Shown here in pieces: positions 23,633 through 32,273 of a DNA stretch of 64,000 nt. The notes beneath the pieces were generated by a model, which worked only from the letters and a program-made list of their open reading frames with translations, did no database searches and was not told the origin of the DNA. The stretch's first letter is position 1. Each line of letters opens with the position of its first letter. A program made the translations under genes and the position numbers. This stretch comes from Streptomyces pristinaespiralis (GTDB lineage: Bacteria; Actinomycetota; Actinomycetes; Streptomycetales; Streptomycetaceae), in contig NZ_CP011340.1 of NCBI RefSeq assembly GCF_001278075.1, forward strand, positions 868,001-932,000. The letters are read 5' to 3'.

Positions 23633-24307
23633 ATGACGACGCCCATCAGAGTCGTGCTCGCCGACGATCAGAGACTCGTGAGAGCCGGATTCCGGTCGAT
23701 CCTGGACGACGAGGACGACATCGAGGTCGTCGGCGAGGCCGCCGACGGCGTCGAGGCGGTGCGGCTCGCCGGTGAACTGCTGCCGGACATCGTCCTGATG
23801 GACATCAGGATGCCCGAGGAGGACGGTCTGGCCGCCACCCGGCGGATCACCGGGGACGAGCGGCTGTCCGAAGTGAAGGTACTCATCCTGACCACCTTCG
23901 ACATGGACGACTACGTGTTCAACGCCCTGTACGCGGGCGCCTCGGGGTTCTTGGTCAAGGACACCGAGCCGATGGAGCTGCTGCACGGCATCCGCGTCTG
24001 CTCCCGGGGCGACGCCCTGATCGCCCCCAAGGTGACCCGCCGGCTCATCGCGGAGTTCACCAACCGGATCCGTCACCCGGACCCGAGCCCGCGGCTCAAC
24101 GCTCTGACCGCGCGCGAGCACGAGGTCCTCGGTCTGGTGGGCGCGGGCCTGACGAACGACGAGATCGCCCGCAGGCTGGTGCTCAGCCCCGCCACCGCCA
24201 AGACACACGTAAGCCGCATCATGTCCAAGCTCGGTGCCCGTGACCGCACCCAGCTCGTCATCACCGCCTACGAATCCGGCATGATCACGCCGGGCTGGCT
24301 GAGCTGA
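23633..24307 (+). CDS. Two-component response regulator, NarL/LuxR type
   Basis: 224 residues. Receiver domain with IRVVLADDQRLVRAGF (acidic pocket), phospho-acceptor Asp in DIVLMDIRMPEEDG, and switch Thr/Lys in LILTTFDMDD and GFLVKDTEPMEL. C-terminal LuxR helix-turn-helix: LTAREHEVLGLVGAGLTNDE, IARRLVLSPATAKTHVSRIM. Partner of the preceding kinase. The genes immediately downstream (CydB-like protein and MMPL exporter) are plausible targets. Confidence 0.93.
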   Translation: MTTPIRVVLADDQRLVRAGFRSILDDEDDIEVVGEAADGVEAVRLAGELLPDIVLMDIRMPEEDGLAATRRITGDERLSEVKVLILTTFDMDDYVFNALYAGASGFLVKDTEPMELLHGIRVCSRGDALIAPKVTRRLIAEFTNRIRHPDPSPRLNALTAREHEVLGLVGAGLTNDEIARRLVLSPATAKTHVSRIMSKLGARDRTQLVITAYESGMITPGWLS

Positions 24308-24690
24308 ATGCACCAGCTCCGTGCCGTCGTGCCGTCCCGCCCGGCGGAATCCCGGCCGGCCTGTACCCCCGCACCACCCCGGTTGTAGTGCCGGTGCGTC
24401 CCCGCGCGGGACCCCTAAAACGCCCTGAACTGCGGTGACGCCGCCGAGACCGGAGGCGGAGCGGCCGTGGTGTGCATCCCCGGTGGTACGCCCCGGACCG
24501 TCCTGCAACCGGCGTCGTACGCCGGGTGCAATCCGGCGGCCGACGCGGGACATCGAGCCGTGAGCCGATCGTGGAGGCGTGGAAAAGCAGACCACCCCCC
24601 CATACATCCCCCGGAGCCGCGGGGCTCCCTCTAGGGAACCCGCCGGTTCGCCCACGACCGCCGCCCCCGGCCCGCCGGCGGTGAGCGGTC
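24308..24690. other. Intergenic region before the CydB-like gene
   Basis: 383 nt with no convincing gene. Likely holds the promoter of the CydB-like/MMPL pair. A run of seven C (CCACCCCCCCAT, around 24593-24600) lies near a possible short spurious frame. No terminator with T-tract was found after the response regulator. Confidence 0.4.
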
Positions 24691-25410
24691 GTGGAGCTGG
24701 TCGCCGTCGTGCTGCTCGCCGGCTGTTCCGCCGTGTACTTCGTGTTCGGCGGAGCGGACATCGGCCTGGGCATGGCGCTGCCGTACCTGGGGCGCGACCG
24801 CGCCGAACGGCGGCGGGCCGACGGTGCGCTGTGGCCGCTGTCCGTGGTCCACGAGGGCTGGCTGCTGCAGGCCCTCACGGTCCTGGCCGGCTGTTTCCCC
24901 GCGCTGGTCGGCGAAGTGACCGGCGGACTGTGGCTGGTGCGCAACGCCGGCCTGTGCCGGCGGGCGGCGGGCGGGGGGCCGGTGTGCGACGCCCTGGTGG
25001 TCGCGGGCAGCTGCGTGCTGGCCTGCGGCTCGGGCTGGACGCCGGCCTCCGTGGTCGACGAGGAGTCGGGACGGCCCGCACCCACCACGACCGGTGCCCC
25101 GACGGCGGCCGCGGTCGCCCTGCTGTTCCTCGCCCATGGCATGAGTTCGGCCGCGCTGCGGCTGACCGGAGCGCCGCTGCGCCGTGCCCGCGTGCTGACG
25201 GGTCAGCACGCGGGCACGCACTCCTACGCCCTGACCTCCGCGGTCATGGCGGCACTGCCCCTGCTGGCCGGGCACCGGCTGCCGCTGTGGGAGCACGTCG
25301 CCCACGGCTCCGTACAACGTCTGCTGCTGCCCTTGTTGATCCGCGCCGTTCCGCTGCTGCTCGCCACCCGGGCGCGGCTGCGTCGCCGGCCGGACACCGA
25401 CCCACTGTGA
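24691..25410 (+). CDS. Orphan CydB-like (cytochrome bd subunit II) membrane protein
   Basis: 239 residues, GTG start. The N-terminus ELVAVVLLAGCSAVYFVFGG, ADIGLGMALPYLGRDRAERR matches the first helix and loop of cytochrome bd subunit II, and LWPLSVVHEGWLLQALTVLA matches its second helix. The rest is shorter and more divergent than full CydB (usually 330-380 residues), with about six membrane segments in all. No CydA, which carries the haems, is linked, so a complete oxidase cannot be formed from this locus. It lies 27 nt before the MMPL gene, suggesting co-transcription. It could be an accessory membrane protein rather than an oxidase subunit. Confidence 0.65.
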   Translation: MELVAVVLLAGCSAVYFVFGGADIGLGMALPYLGRDRAERRRADGALWPLSVVHEGWLLQALTVLAGCFPALVGEVTGGLWLVRNAGLCRRAAGGGPVCDALVVAGSCVLACGSGWTPASVVDEESGRPAPTTTGAPTAAAVALLFLAHGMSSAALRLTGAPLRRARVLTGQHAGTHSYALTSAVMAALPLLAGHRLPLWEHVAHGSVQRLLLPLLIRAVPLLLATRARLRRRPDTDPL

Positions 25411-25437
25411 ACCCTGCGGAGAGAGACCGAAGCAACC

Positions 25438-27606
25438 ATGACCCTGACCGAAGAGACGACCCGGACACAGAGCCGGGAGGGCGTGTTCGCACGCGTCGCC
25501 GGCTTCTCCTACCGCCGGAAGTGGCTGGCCCTCATCCTGTGGTTCACCGTGCTGGTGGGCGTGTGGGCGGCCGCGACGGTGGTGGGCGACGACTACCGCG
25601 AGGACTACGCGCTGCCCGGCACCGAGTCGCAGGCGGCGGCCGACGTGCTCGCCGAGCACGGCGCGGCCCGCACCGGTGACACGATCTCCATCGTGCTGAG
25701 CGACAAGGGCGGACTGAGGACCCCGGAGGTCGAGCAGCGCGTCGAGGGCATGCTGGCGGACGTCGCCGGCCTGCCCAACGTGGAGCAGGTGCGCAGCCTG
25801 TACGACGACTCCGCCGCCGTCTCCGAGGACGGCACCATCGGTTACGCGACCGTGGTGCTGGAGGTCGCCTCGAAGGAGATGCCGAAGGAGGACACCCAGA
25901 AGATCTACGACGCCGCCACCGCCGTCGAGGGCGACGGGCTCCGGGTCGAGCTGGGCGGTGACGCCGCCCGGGTGCTCGGCGAGAGCTCGGGCAGCGCGGC
26001 CGAGGGCGCCGGTCTGCTGGCCGCGCTGGTCATCCTGGTGTTCATGTTCGGTACGATCATCGCCGCCGGACTGCCCATCATGACCGCGGTGTTCGCGGTG
26101 GGTTCGACGCTCGGGGTGATCGTCCTGATGTCGCACCTGTTCATGATCGCCGACTGGACGACGTACGTCATGATCCTCGTCGGCCTCGGTGTCGGCATCG
26201 ACTACGCGCTGCTGATCTTCGCCCGGTTCCGGGCGGAACTGGTGCGCGGCATCGCCCCCGAACGGGCCACCAAGGACGCGCTGGACGTGGCCGGCCGCTC
26301 GGTGTTCTTCGCCGGCTGCACGGTCATCCTCGCCCTGCTCGGTCTGGTCGCCCTCGGTCTCGGCTCGCTTCAGGGCATGGCCGTCTCGGTGGCGCTCACC
26401 GTGCTGGTCACCATGATCGCCTCGCTGACGCTGCTGCCCGCCCTGCTGGGCGTCTTCGGCGAGCGCTTCGCCCGCCAGTTCACCGCGCGGGCCGCCAAGC
26501 GCGTGGCCCTCGGCAAGCCCGAGGAGGGCACCACCTGGCGCAAGCTGGCCGCCGGGGTGCAGCGCCGGCCGCTGGCCGCGCTGCTGGCCGCAGGAGTGAT
26601 CCTGGGCGCGCTGTGCGTGCCCGCGCTGACCATGCGGCTGGGCTTCGCGGACGCGGGCAGCGACGCGGTCGACACCACCAGCCGTCAGGCCTACGACCTG
26701 CTCTCCGACGGTTTCGGCCCCGGCTTCAACGGCCCGCTGATCGTCATCGTGGACGGCGGTGAGGGCGGAGCGGAGCAGGCGGGCACCGTCGTCGCCCGGG
26801 CGCTCGGCGAGGTCCCGGGTGTCGAGGCCGCCACTCCGCCCGTTCCCACCGAGGACGGGGAGGCCGCGACGGTCCTCGTCTTCCCCTCCTCCTCGCCGCA
26901 GGACGGGAAGACGTCCGACCTGGTCGCCGAGTTGCGCGACGACGTACTGCCCCCGCTGGCGGGGGACACGGGTGCCCGGTACCTGGTGGGTGGTTCCACG
27001 GCCGCGGCCGAGGACTACTCGCAGAAGGTCTCCGACCGGATGCCGCTGTTCGTGACGATCGTCGTGGGCATGTCGATCCTGCTCCTCATGGCTGTCTTCC
27101 GCTCGGTGCTGATCCCGCTCAAGGCGGCGCTGCTGAACCTGCTGAGCATCGGTGCCGCGCTGGGCGCCATCACGCTGGTCTTCCAGCACGGCTGGTTCGG
27201 AGTGGAACCCGGCCCGATCGAGGCGTACCTGCCGGTGATGATCTTCGCCGTGGTCTTCGGCCTCTCGATGGACTACGAGATCTTCCTGGTCTCCCGCATC
27301 CACGAGGAGTGGGTCCGCAGCAAGGACAACACCCTGGCCGTCCGGGAAGGCCTCGCCCACACCGGCGGTGTGATCACCGCGGCCGGTGCGATCATGGTCG
27401 TCGTCTTCGGAGCGTTCATGCTCAGCCCGCAGCGCCTGCTCCAGCAGACCGGCTTCGGCATGGCGGTCGCCATCTTCGTCGACGCGGTCGTCATCCGCTG
27501 CCTCATCGTCCCGGCCGTGATGCAGCTCCTGGGGCGCCGCGCCTGGTGGTTCCCGGCGCCGCTGGAGCGTCTGCTGCCGAAGGTGGAGCTGGAGAAGAAC
27601 CACTGA
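25438..27606 (+). CDS. MMPL/RND-family transporter
   Basis: 722 residues with 11-12 membrane helices in two halves, each preceded by a large extracytoplasmic domain (about residues 45-190 and 410-540), the MmpL layout. Family stretches: YVMILVGLGVGIDYALLIFA, RFRAELVRGIAPERATKDAL, and in the second half VMIFAVVFGLSMDYEIFLVS, RIHEEWVRSKDNTLAVREGL. The intramembrane GxxxDY pairs are the proton-relay segments. Exports lipids, siderophores or drugs using the proton gradient. Linked upstream to a two-component system and the CydB-like gene, and ends in a strong terminator. Confidence 0.92.
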   Translation: MTLTEETTRTQSREGVFARVAGFSYRRKWLALILWFTVLVGVWAAATVVGDDYREDYALPGTESQAAADVLAEHGAARTGDTISIVLSDKGGLRTPEVEQRVEGMLADVAGLPNVEQVRSLYDDSAAVSEDGTIGYATVVLEVASKEMPKEDTQKIYDAATAVEGDGLRVELGGDAARVLGESSGSAAEGAGLLAALVILVFMFGTIIAAGLPIMTAVFAVGSTLGVIVLMSHLFMIADWTTYVMILVGLGVGIDYALLIFARFRAELVRGIAPERATKDALDVAGRSVFFAGCTVILALLGLVALGLGSLQGMAVSVALTVLVTMIASLTLLPALLGVFGERFARQFTARAAKRVALGKPEEGTTWRKLAAGVQRRPLAALLAAGVILGALCVPALTMRLGFADAGSDAVDTTSRQAYDLLSDGFGPGFNGPLIVIVDGGEGGAEQAGTVVARALGEVPGVEAATPPVPTEDGEAATVLVFPSSSPQDGKTSDLVAELRDDVLPPLAGDTGARYLVGGSTAAAEDYSQKVSDRMPLFVTIVVGMSILLLMAVFRSVLIPLKAALLNLLSIGAALGAITLVFQHGWFGVEPGPIEAYLPVMIFAVVFGLSMDYEIFLVSRIHEEWVRSKDNTLAVREGLAHTGGVITAAGAIMVVVFGAFMLSPQRLLQQTGFGMAVAIFVDAVVIRCLIVPAVMQLLGRRAWWFPAPLERLLPKVELEKNH

Positions 27607-27641
27607 CACGCCGGCGTCCTGACGACAGCCACAGCGTGATG

Positions 27642-27682
27642 GGGCCCGGGGCGGGAGGAGTCATTCCTCCCGCCCCGGGCCC
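27642..27682 (+). terminator. Perfect 18-bp stem terminator after the MMPL gene
   Basis: Arms 27642-27659 (GGGCCCGGGGCGGGAGGA) and 27665-27682 are exact inverted complements around the loop GTCAT, 35 nt after the stop codon. Confidence 0.85.
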
Positions 27683-28026
27683 TTCACGGGTGGCGGCGGG
27701 CCCCGCCGGTCGTCGGCGTGGCCGCTTCGCCAGATGAGCAACGGCGGATCATGCTGCCCTGCATCGAGCATTCGCTCGGACGCCACGCCCTGCCCTTGCG
27801 CGAGCAACTGCTTCAGGACAGGGAGCCATGAGCTTGCCGGGGCACGCTCCGGTCGCGGCCGCCCTCCCGCCATGGCTCTCATGGAACTCGCGCAGCCGGA
27901 GCGGCACTTCGAGCGGATCGGGCTGAGGCAGGCACGGCAGTCGGTGGTGGCGTTGCGGGCCGGGCCGGGCCGGCCCCGGATGAACGGGACGTATCCTCGG
28001 CCCATCACGCATGGGAGGGGACGGCG
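27683..28026. other. Intergenic region between the MMPL terminator and the second GntR gene
   Basis: 344 nt with only low-quality open frames (cysteine-rich and compositionally odd), for instance 27734-28030 on the plus strand. I see no supported gene. The last 60 nt should contain the promoter of the GntR gene. Confidence 0.4.
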
Positions 28027-28815
28027 TTGAGGGACGAGGGTGCACCAAGGGCGGCGCTCAAGCGCGAGCGGGTACGGGCGTATCTGCTGGGCCTCGTCGA
28101 CGATCGGCGCCCCGGGGACGCCATCCCCTCCGAACGCACCCTCTGCGCCGCGCTCGACGTGTCACGCCCCACCCTCCGCGCCGCCGTCGACGAACTCGTC
28201 GCCACCGGGGCGCTCGTACGGGAGCACGGCCGCGGGATGTTCGTCGCGCCCGCCAAGATCACGCAGGAGCTGGTGGGCGACTCCGCTCCGGCCGCGGTCC
28301 CGCGGGCGCCGGGGACCTGGTCGAGCCGGGTGCTGGAGTTCCGCAGGACCGCAGCGGGCGCCCGCATCGGACGCAGGCTGCGGCTCTCCCCCGCCGCGGA
28401 CATCTTCCACGTCGCGCGGCTGCGGCTGGTCGACGGCGGCCCCGTCGGACTCGAGTACCTGCACATCCCGGCCGGCCTCGTCCCCGATCTCACCCCGGGG
28501 CGGATGGAGTCGGGCTTCTACCGCTACCTGCGGGCCGAGCGGCGGATCGTCGCCGCCCGGGCGGAGCAGTCCATCGAGCCCACCGTGCTGAGCGAGGCAG
28601 AGGCGGAGCTGCTGGGCGCACCCGTCCTGTCACCTGCGCTGCTCTTCGACCGCGTCACCTCCGACCCCGACGGACGTCCGGTCGAGTACGTGCGCTCCCT
28701 CTACCGCGGCGACCGCTACCGCATCCTCTCCCGCCTTTCGCTCGGCCCCGCGGGGGACGGCCGCCCCGCGCCCGACGCCTCGCGGGAAGCCGACTGGTGG
28801 GGCACGGTGGAGTGA
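28027..28815 (+). CDS. GntR-family (HutC/UTRA) regulator, paralog of the 20-kb regulator
   Basis: 262 residues, TTG start with GGAGGGG 6-7 nt upstream. Winged HTH: IPSERTLCAALDVSRPTLRA, DELVATGALVREHGRGMFVA; UTRA domain: FHVARLRLVDGGPVGLEYLH, VEYVRSLYRGDRYRILSRLS. The DNA-reading helix region is almost identical to that of the regulator at 20099-20929, so the two may recognise the same operators. No transporter or sugar gene lies next to it; dodecin follows 25 nt downstream and may be co-transcribed. It may have arisen by duplication. Confidence 0.87.
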   Translation: MRDEGAPRAALKRERVRAYLLGLVDDRRPGDAIPSERTLCAALDVSRPTLRAAVDELVATGALVREHGRGMFVAPAKITQELVGDSAPAAVPRAPGTWSSRVLEFRRTAAGARIGRRLRLSPAADIFHVARLRLVDGGPVGLEYLHIPAGLVPDLTPGRMESGFYRYLRAERRIVAARAEQSIEPTVLSEAEAELLGAPVLSPALLFDRVTSDPDGRPVEYVRSLYRGDRYRILSRLSLGPAGDGRPAPDASREADWWGTVE

Positions 28816-28840
28816 ACGCACCGAGAGGAGCACGACACCC

Positions 28841-29056
28841 ATGTCGAACCACACCTACCGCGTCACCGAGATCGTGGGCACCTCGCCCGACGGGGTCGAC
28901 CAGGCCATCAAGAACGGCATCTCCCGGGCTTCGCAGACGCTGCGGGGCCTCGACTGGTTCGAGGTGACGCAGGTCCGCGGGCACATCGTCGAGGGGCGGA
29001 TCGAGCACTACCAGGTCGGCTTGAAGGTCGGCTTCCGTCTCGAGGACGGCGACTGA
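28841..29056 (+). CDS. Dodecin (flavin/CoA-binding storage protein)
   Basis: 71 residues, the full size of dodecin. Sequence MSNHTYRVTEIVGTSPDGVD, QAIKNGISRASQTLRGLDWF, EVTQVRGHIVEGRIEHYQVG fits the family: an alpha helix over a three-stranded sheet that forms a hollow dodecamer. The aromatic Trp of LDWFEVT stacks on flavins. It buffers free flavin or binds CoA in the cytoplasm. Ends at a perfect hairpin. Confidence 0.95.
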   Translation: MSNHTYRVTEIVGTSPDGVDQAIKNGISRASQTLRGLDWFEVTQVRGHIVEGRIEHYQVGLKVGFRLEDGD

Positions 29057-29086
29057 GCACACGCGGCCGGGGACTGACGACCGACG

Positions 29087-29118
29087 ACACGCCGCCCTGG
29101 ACGGACGGGGCGGCGTGT
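29087..29118. terminator. Hairpin between dodecin and the convergent HAD gene
   Basis: ACACGCCGCCC (29087-29097) and GGGCGGCGTGT (29108-29118) are exact inverted complements around a 10-nt loop, 30 nt after the dodecin stop. It may stop transcription from both sides. Confidence 0.75.
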
Positions 29119-29216
29119 GGCATGTCCGGGATACGGCTCGACCGGCAGGTCCTGGTCGGCGCGTCTCGGATACGGCCCTGAGCGGCCCCTTTCGGAGACG
29201 GCCCCGGCCTGCCCTC

Positions 29217-29720
29217 TCAGGTGCGGCCCTCGCGCTCCTGCGCCTCGTGCATGGCGGGCGTCGTGCTCGGCGCACCCCAGACCGCCCGCACGACCCGGAA
29301 GCCGGCGCGCTCCGCGTCCTGGCAGACCAGCTCGTCGTCGTCCACCAGCATCCTGATCTCCCGGTCGCGGGCGAGCTGTCGAAGGATCTCGAGCTTGGTC
29401 CTGCGCGCGGGCCGCCGGTCGTCGTTGCGCCGCATGAAGATCCGGCCCTGCGGCAGCCCCTGTGCCGCCAGCCAGTCCACGGTGTCCTTCCGGCAGCGCT
29501 CCGGCCGGCCGGTCAGATACAGCACCTCGCACTCCTGCGCCGCCTCCAGGCACAGCGCCACGCCCTCGGTGAGCGGCGGGTCCTCGGGGGCGGCGGCGAA
29601 AAAGGCGTCCCACGCCCGCGGCTTGCGTTCCAGCAGATGCTGGCGGTGGCCGGCGTCGGAGAGCGTTCCATCGAGGTCGAATACGGCCAGCGGCCTGCGG
29701 CTCTGTGTCACGCCGGTCAC
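29217..29720 (-). CDS. HAD-superfamily phosphatase (polynucleotide kinase 3'-phosphatase-like)
   Basis: 167 residues. Motif I LAVFDLDGTLSD supplies the nucleophile and acid/base Asp; motif II is LYLTGRPERCRKDTVDWL, a Thr-Gly-Arg typical of the T4 Pnkp phosphatase branch; motif III/IV is KLEILRQLARDREIRMLVDD with DDDELVCQDAERAGFRVV. These small proteins hydrolyse phosphate from nucleic acid ends or nucleotides. No kinase domain is attached. Monocistronic. Confidence 0.85.
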   Translation of the reverse strand: MTGVTQSRRPLAVFDLDGTLSDAGHRQHLLERKPRAWDAFFAAAPEDPPLTEGVALCLEAAQECEVLYLTGRPERCRKDTVDWLAAQGLPQGRIFMRRNDDRRPARRTKLEILRQLARDREIRMLVDDDELVCQDAERAGFRVVRAVWGAPSTTPAMHEAQEREGRT

Positions 29721-29779
29721 CCTAGGCCCTCACCGCGGGGTCCCGCCGGATCGGGGGCCCAGGAGCACATCGGGAGCAC

Positions 29780-29812
29780 GGGGCGAGGCCGGGGCGAGGC
29801 CGGGGCGAGGCC
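29780..29812. repeat. Three tandem 11-bp repeats
   Basis: GGGGCGAGGCC is repeated exactly three times head to tail (29780-29790, 29791-29801, 29802-29812) in the short divergent promoter region between the HAD gene and the luciferase-like monooxygenase gene. Confidence 0.8.
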
Positions 29813-29870
29813 GGGCGGACGGGACCGGGCCATCGGGAATCCTCACGCGGTGAACGCGTTGAACCGTGGT

Positions 29871-30908
29871 GTGAGCTCATTGACCGCGTCCGCCGTCCGT
29901 CTGTCGGTACTCGACCGTTCCCGTACCCGCGAGGGGTACGACGGTCCTGCCGCGCTGCGGGACACCGTGGATCTCGCCCGGCAGGCCGAGGCCCTCGGTT
30001 ACCACCGCTTCTGGGTCTCCGAGCATCACGGGGTCCCCGGCGTCGCGGGATCGGCGCCGACGGTGCTCGCGGCGGCGGTCGCCGCCGCGACCACATCGAT
30101 CCGCGTCGGCACCGGCGGGGTCATGCTGCCCAACCACCAACCCCTGGTCGTCGCCGAGCAGTTCGGTGTGCTGGAGTCGCTCTTCCCCGGCCGTGTCGAC
30201 ATGGGCCTCGGCCGGTCCGTCGGCTTCACGGACGGCATCCGCCGGGCCCTCGGCCGCGACAAGCAGGACGCGGAGGACTTCGAGGCCCGGCTGGAGGAAC
30301 TGCTGGGCTGGTTCACCGGCGAACGGGCTGCCCATCCGCACGTCCACGCCCGCCCCTCGGAGGGGCTCAGGGTCCCTCCGTTCCTGCTCGCCACCGGTGA
30401 GGGCGCGGGGATCGCGGCCCGTGCCGGGCTGGCGCTGGTCATCGGCGATCTCCGTGGCCGGGAGCGGCTGCTTCGGGCCGTGGAGGGCTACCGGCGGGAC
30501 TTCCGGCCCTCCGTGTGGGCGGAGCAGCCGTACGTGGTCGTCGCCGGTACGGTCGCGGTCGCCGGCAGCGAGGAGGAGGCGCGCCGGCTGCTGATGCCGG
30601 AGGCCTGGTCGATGGCGTACTCGCGCACGCATGGGACGTTCCCGCCGCTCCTGCCGCCCGAGCGCGTCGAGGCGCTGGAGATGACCGCCAAGGAGCGCGG
30701 TCTCTACGAGTCGGGGCTGAGCGGCCACGTCGCGGGGACCGAGGAGCAGGTCGCCGAGGCGCTGGGGGCGGCGGTCGAGGAGAGCGGCGCCGACGAGGTG
30801 CTGGTCACCACCAGCACGTACGACCGCGCGGCGCTGCTGGACTCACTGCGGCGTCTCGCACGGGTGGCCGGGCTGTCCTCCCACGAGCTGACCGGCGCGA
30901 CCGCCTGA
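29871..30908 (+). CDS. LLM-class flavin-dependent oxidoreductase (luciferase-like monooxygenase)
   Basis: About 345 residues. Bacterial luciferase-like barrel: VRLSVLDRSRTREGYDGPAA, LGYHRFWVSEHHGVPGVAGS (the EHH motif), SIRVGTGGVMLPNHQPLVVA, FPGRVDMGLGRSVGFTDGIR. Such enzymes use FMNH2 or F420 to oxidise an organic substrate; this LuxA-like subgroup is usually FMN-linked with an unknown substrate. The start is uncertain: GTG 29871 gives MSSLTASAVRLS; GTG 29850 is in frame and neither has a strong ribosome-binding site. Single gene, divergent from the HAD gene. Confidence 0.87.
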   Translation: MSSLTASAVRLSVLDRSRTREGYDGPAALRDTVDLARQAEALGYHRFWVSEHHGVPGVAGSAPTVLAAAVAAATTSIRVGTGGVMLPNHQPLVVAEQFGVLESLFPGRVDMGLGRSVGFTDGIRRALGRDKQDAEDFEARLEELLGWFTGERAAHPHVHARPSEGLRVPPFLLATGEGAGIAARAGLALVIGDLRGRERLLRAVEGYRRDFRPSVWAEQPYVVVAGTVAVAGSEEEARRLLMPEAWSMAYSRTHGTFPPLLPPERVEALEMTAKERGLYESGLSGHVAGTEEQVAEALGAAVEESGADEVLVTTSTYDRAALLDSLRRLARVAGLSSHELTGATA

Positions 30909-31074
30909 GGGTCCCGCACGCCGCGCATTCACCCGCCCGGGCCGGTGCCCGGCCGCTCCCGCCACGTGTCCGACCGCTCCCGGGACCGCACTCCAGCACC
31001 CGACCCCGCCGGGCCATTCCGGTGATCAGCCACCTCCGCGGCCGGCCGGGACCCGTGCGCCACACCCCCCGAGC

Positions 31075-31235
31075 GACCACCCGCCCGACCGGGTCCGCCC
31101 CGACCGGCCACCCTCGCCGGACCGGGTCCACCCCGACCGGCCACCCCCGCCCGACCGGGTCCACCCCGACCGACCACCCCCGCCCGACCAGGTCCATCCC
31201 GACCGACCACCCCCGCCCGACCAGGTCCACCCCGG
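31075..31235. repeat. 33-bp tandem repeat array (about five degenerate copies)
   Basis: The 351-nt gap 30909-31259 holds no supported gene but contains about five head-to-tail units related to GACCGGGTCCACCCCGACCG followed by GCCACCCCCGCCC. The GGTCC core recurs at 31091, 31124, 31158, 31191 and 31224 (spacing 33-34). On the minus strand the period keeps one frame open (11-residue repeats such as GRGWSVGVDPV), but that frame is not LysR's and looks incidental. Confidence 0.8.
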
Positions 31236-31259
31236 GGCAACACCACCCCCGCCGGGTCC

Positions 31260-32240
31260 TCACCCGAAGACCACCGACCAGGGGCGCGGCCCGTCCCCGG
31301 CCGGGCTCTCGCCGGCCGGGGTCCCGGCGGCCGGTGCCGCGGAGCCGAGGGCCGGCGTACGGTCGCGGGCCAGGACGTCCGCGGCCACCGCCGCGAACTC
31401 CGCGGCGGCCCGGTGCGGCGACTGCCCCGGCCACGCCGCGCGGATCCGCTGCGCGAGCGGTCTGCCCGCCAGGGGCCGCCAGACCACCCTGGGCTCCTTG
31501 CGGGCCACCGGCCCCTGGTCGAAGGCCACTCCGTGGCCGGCCGTCACCAGGCCGATGAGGAATTCCGGGTTGCGGGCCTGCCGCACCCTGCGGGGGACGA
31601 AGCCGGCGGCGCGGCAGATGTCGAGCGTCGTGTCGTACCAGCCGGGGGCCGATGCCCTCGGGACGAGGACGAGGTCCTGGCCCGCCAGTTCGGCGAGCGC
31701 GACCTCCGGGAGCCGCGCGAGGGGCGACGTGCGGGGCAGCACGACGCCGAGATCGAGCCGGACCTCCGGTCCCAGCTCCAGGCCGCCGACGTCCGCCGGC
31801 TGCTGGACGAGGCCGACGTCCAGGCCGCCGGAGGCCAGCAGTCGGAGCTGCTCGTCCGTCGTCAGCTCCTGGAGGTCGATGCGCAGGGCCCGTTCCCGGC
31901 ATTCGGCGATCAGCGCCCCCAGCACCGCCGCGGAGGTGTCGGGCGGCACGCCCGCGCGCAGCGTGCCGAGATCGCCGTCGTGGGCACGGCGCACGAGCGC
32001 CCTGGTGCGCTCCTCACGGGCCAGCAGGTCCCGGGCCTGGTCGAGGAGGACGGACCCGGCCGGGGTCAGCTGGACCTGCCGCCGTGACCGGTCGAAGAGT
32101 TCCGCGCCCAGCTCGTCCTCCAGCCTGCGTACGGCACGGCTGAGCGGTGGCTGGGCCATGCCGAGACGATCGGCCGCCCGCCCGAAGTTCAACTCGTCGG
32201 CCACGACGACGAAGATACGCAAGTGGCGCAGGAGATCCAC
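31260..32240 (-). CDS. LysR-family transcriptional regulator
   Basis: 326 residues. N-terminal winged HTH: LLRHLRIFVVVADELNFGRA, ADRLGMAQPPLSRAVRRLED, ELFDRSRRQVQLTPAG. Effector-binding domain follows, with a 35-residue Ala/Gly/Pro-rich C-terminal extension. Divergent from a beta-lactamase-fold gene (33 nt between starts), the usual arrangement of a LysR regulator and its target (as in ampR-ampC), so it probably controls that gene. Confidence 0.88.
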   Translation of the reverse strand: MDLLRHLRIFVVVADELNFGRAADRLGMAQPPLSRAVRRLEDELGAELFDRSRRQVQLTPAGSVLLDQARDLLAREERTRALVRRAHDGDLGTLRAGVPPDTSAAVLGALIAECRERALRIDLQELTTDEQLRLLASGGLDVGLVQQPADVGGLELGPEVRLDLGVVLPRTSPLARLPEVALAELAGQDLVLVPRASAPGWYDTTLDICRAAGFVPRRVRQARNPEFLIGLVTAGHGVAFDQGPVARKEPRVVWRPLAGRPLAQRIRAAWPGQSPHRAAAEFAAVAADVLARDRTPALGSAAPAAGTPAGESPAGDGPRPWSVVFG

Positions 32241-32273
32241 GGGACGACCCTAGGCGACAGGAGCGGTGTCCGA

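Noticed and set aside
24631..27609. A 992-codon minus-strand open frame antisense to the MMPL gene
   Set aside because: Translation is Gln/His/Arg/Gly-rich low-complexity sequence without domains, the usual shadow of high third-position GC in the real plus-strand gene.
31075..31235. CRISPR array
   Set aside because: The 33-bp units are head to tail with no unique spacers, and no cas genes are present; the same holds for the 34-bp units at 22187.
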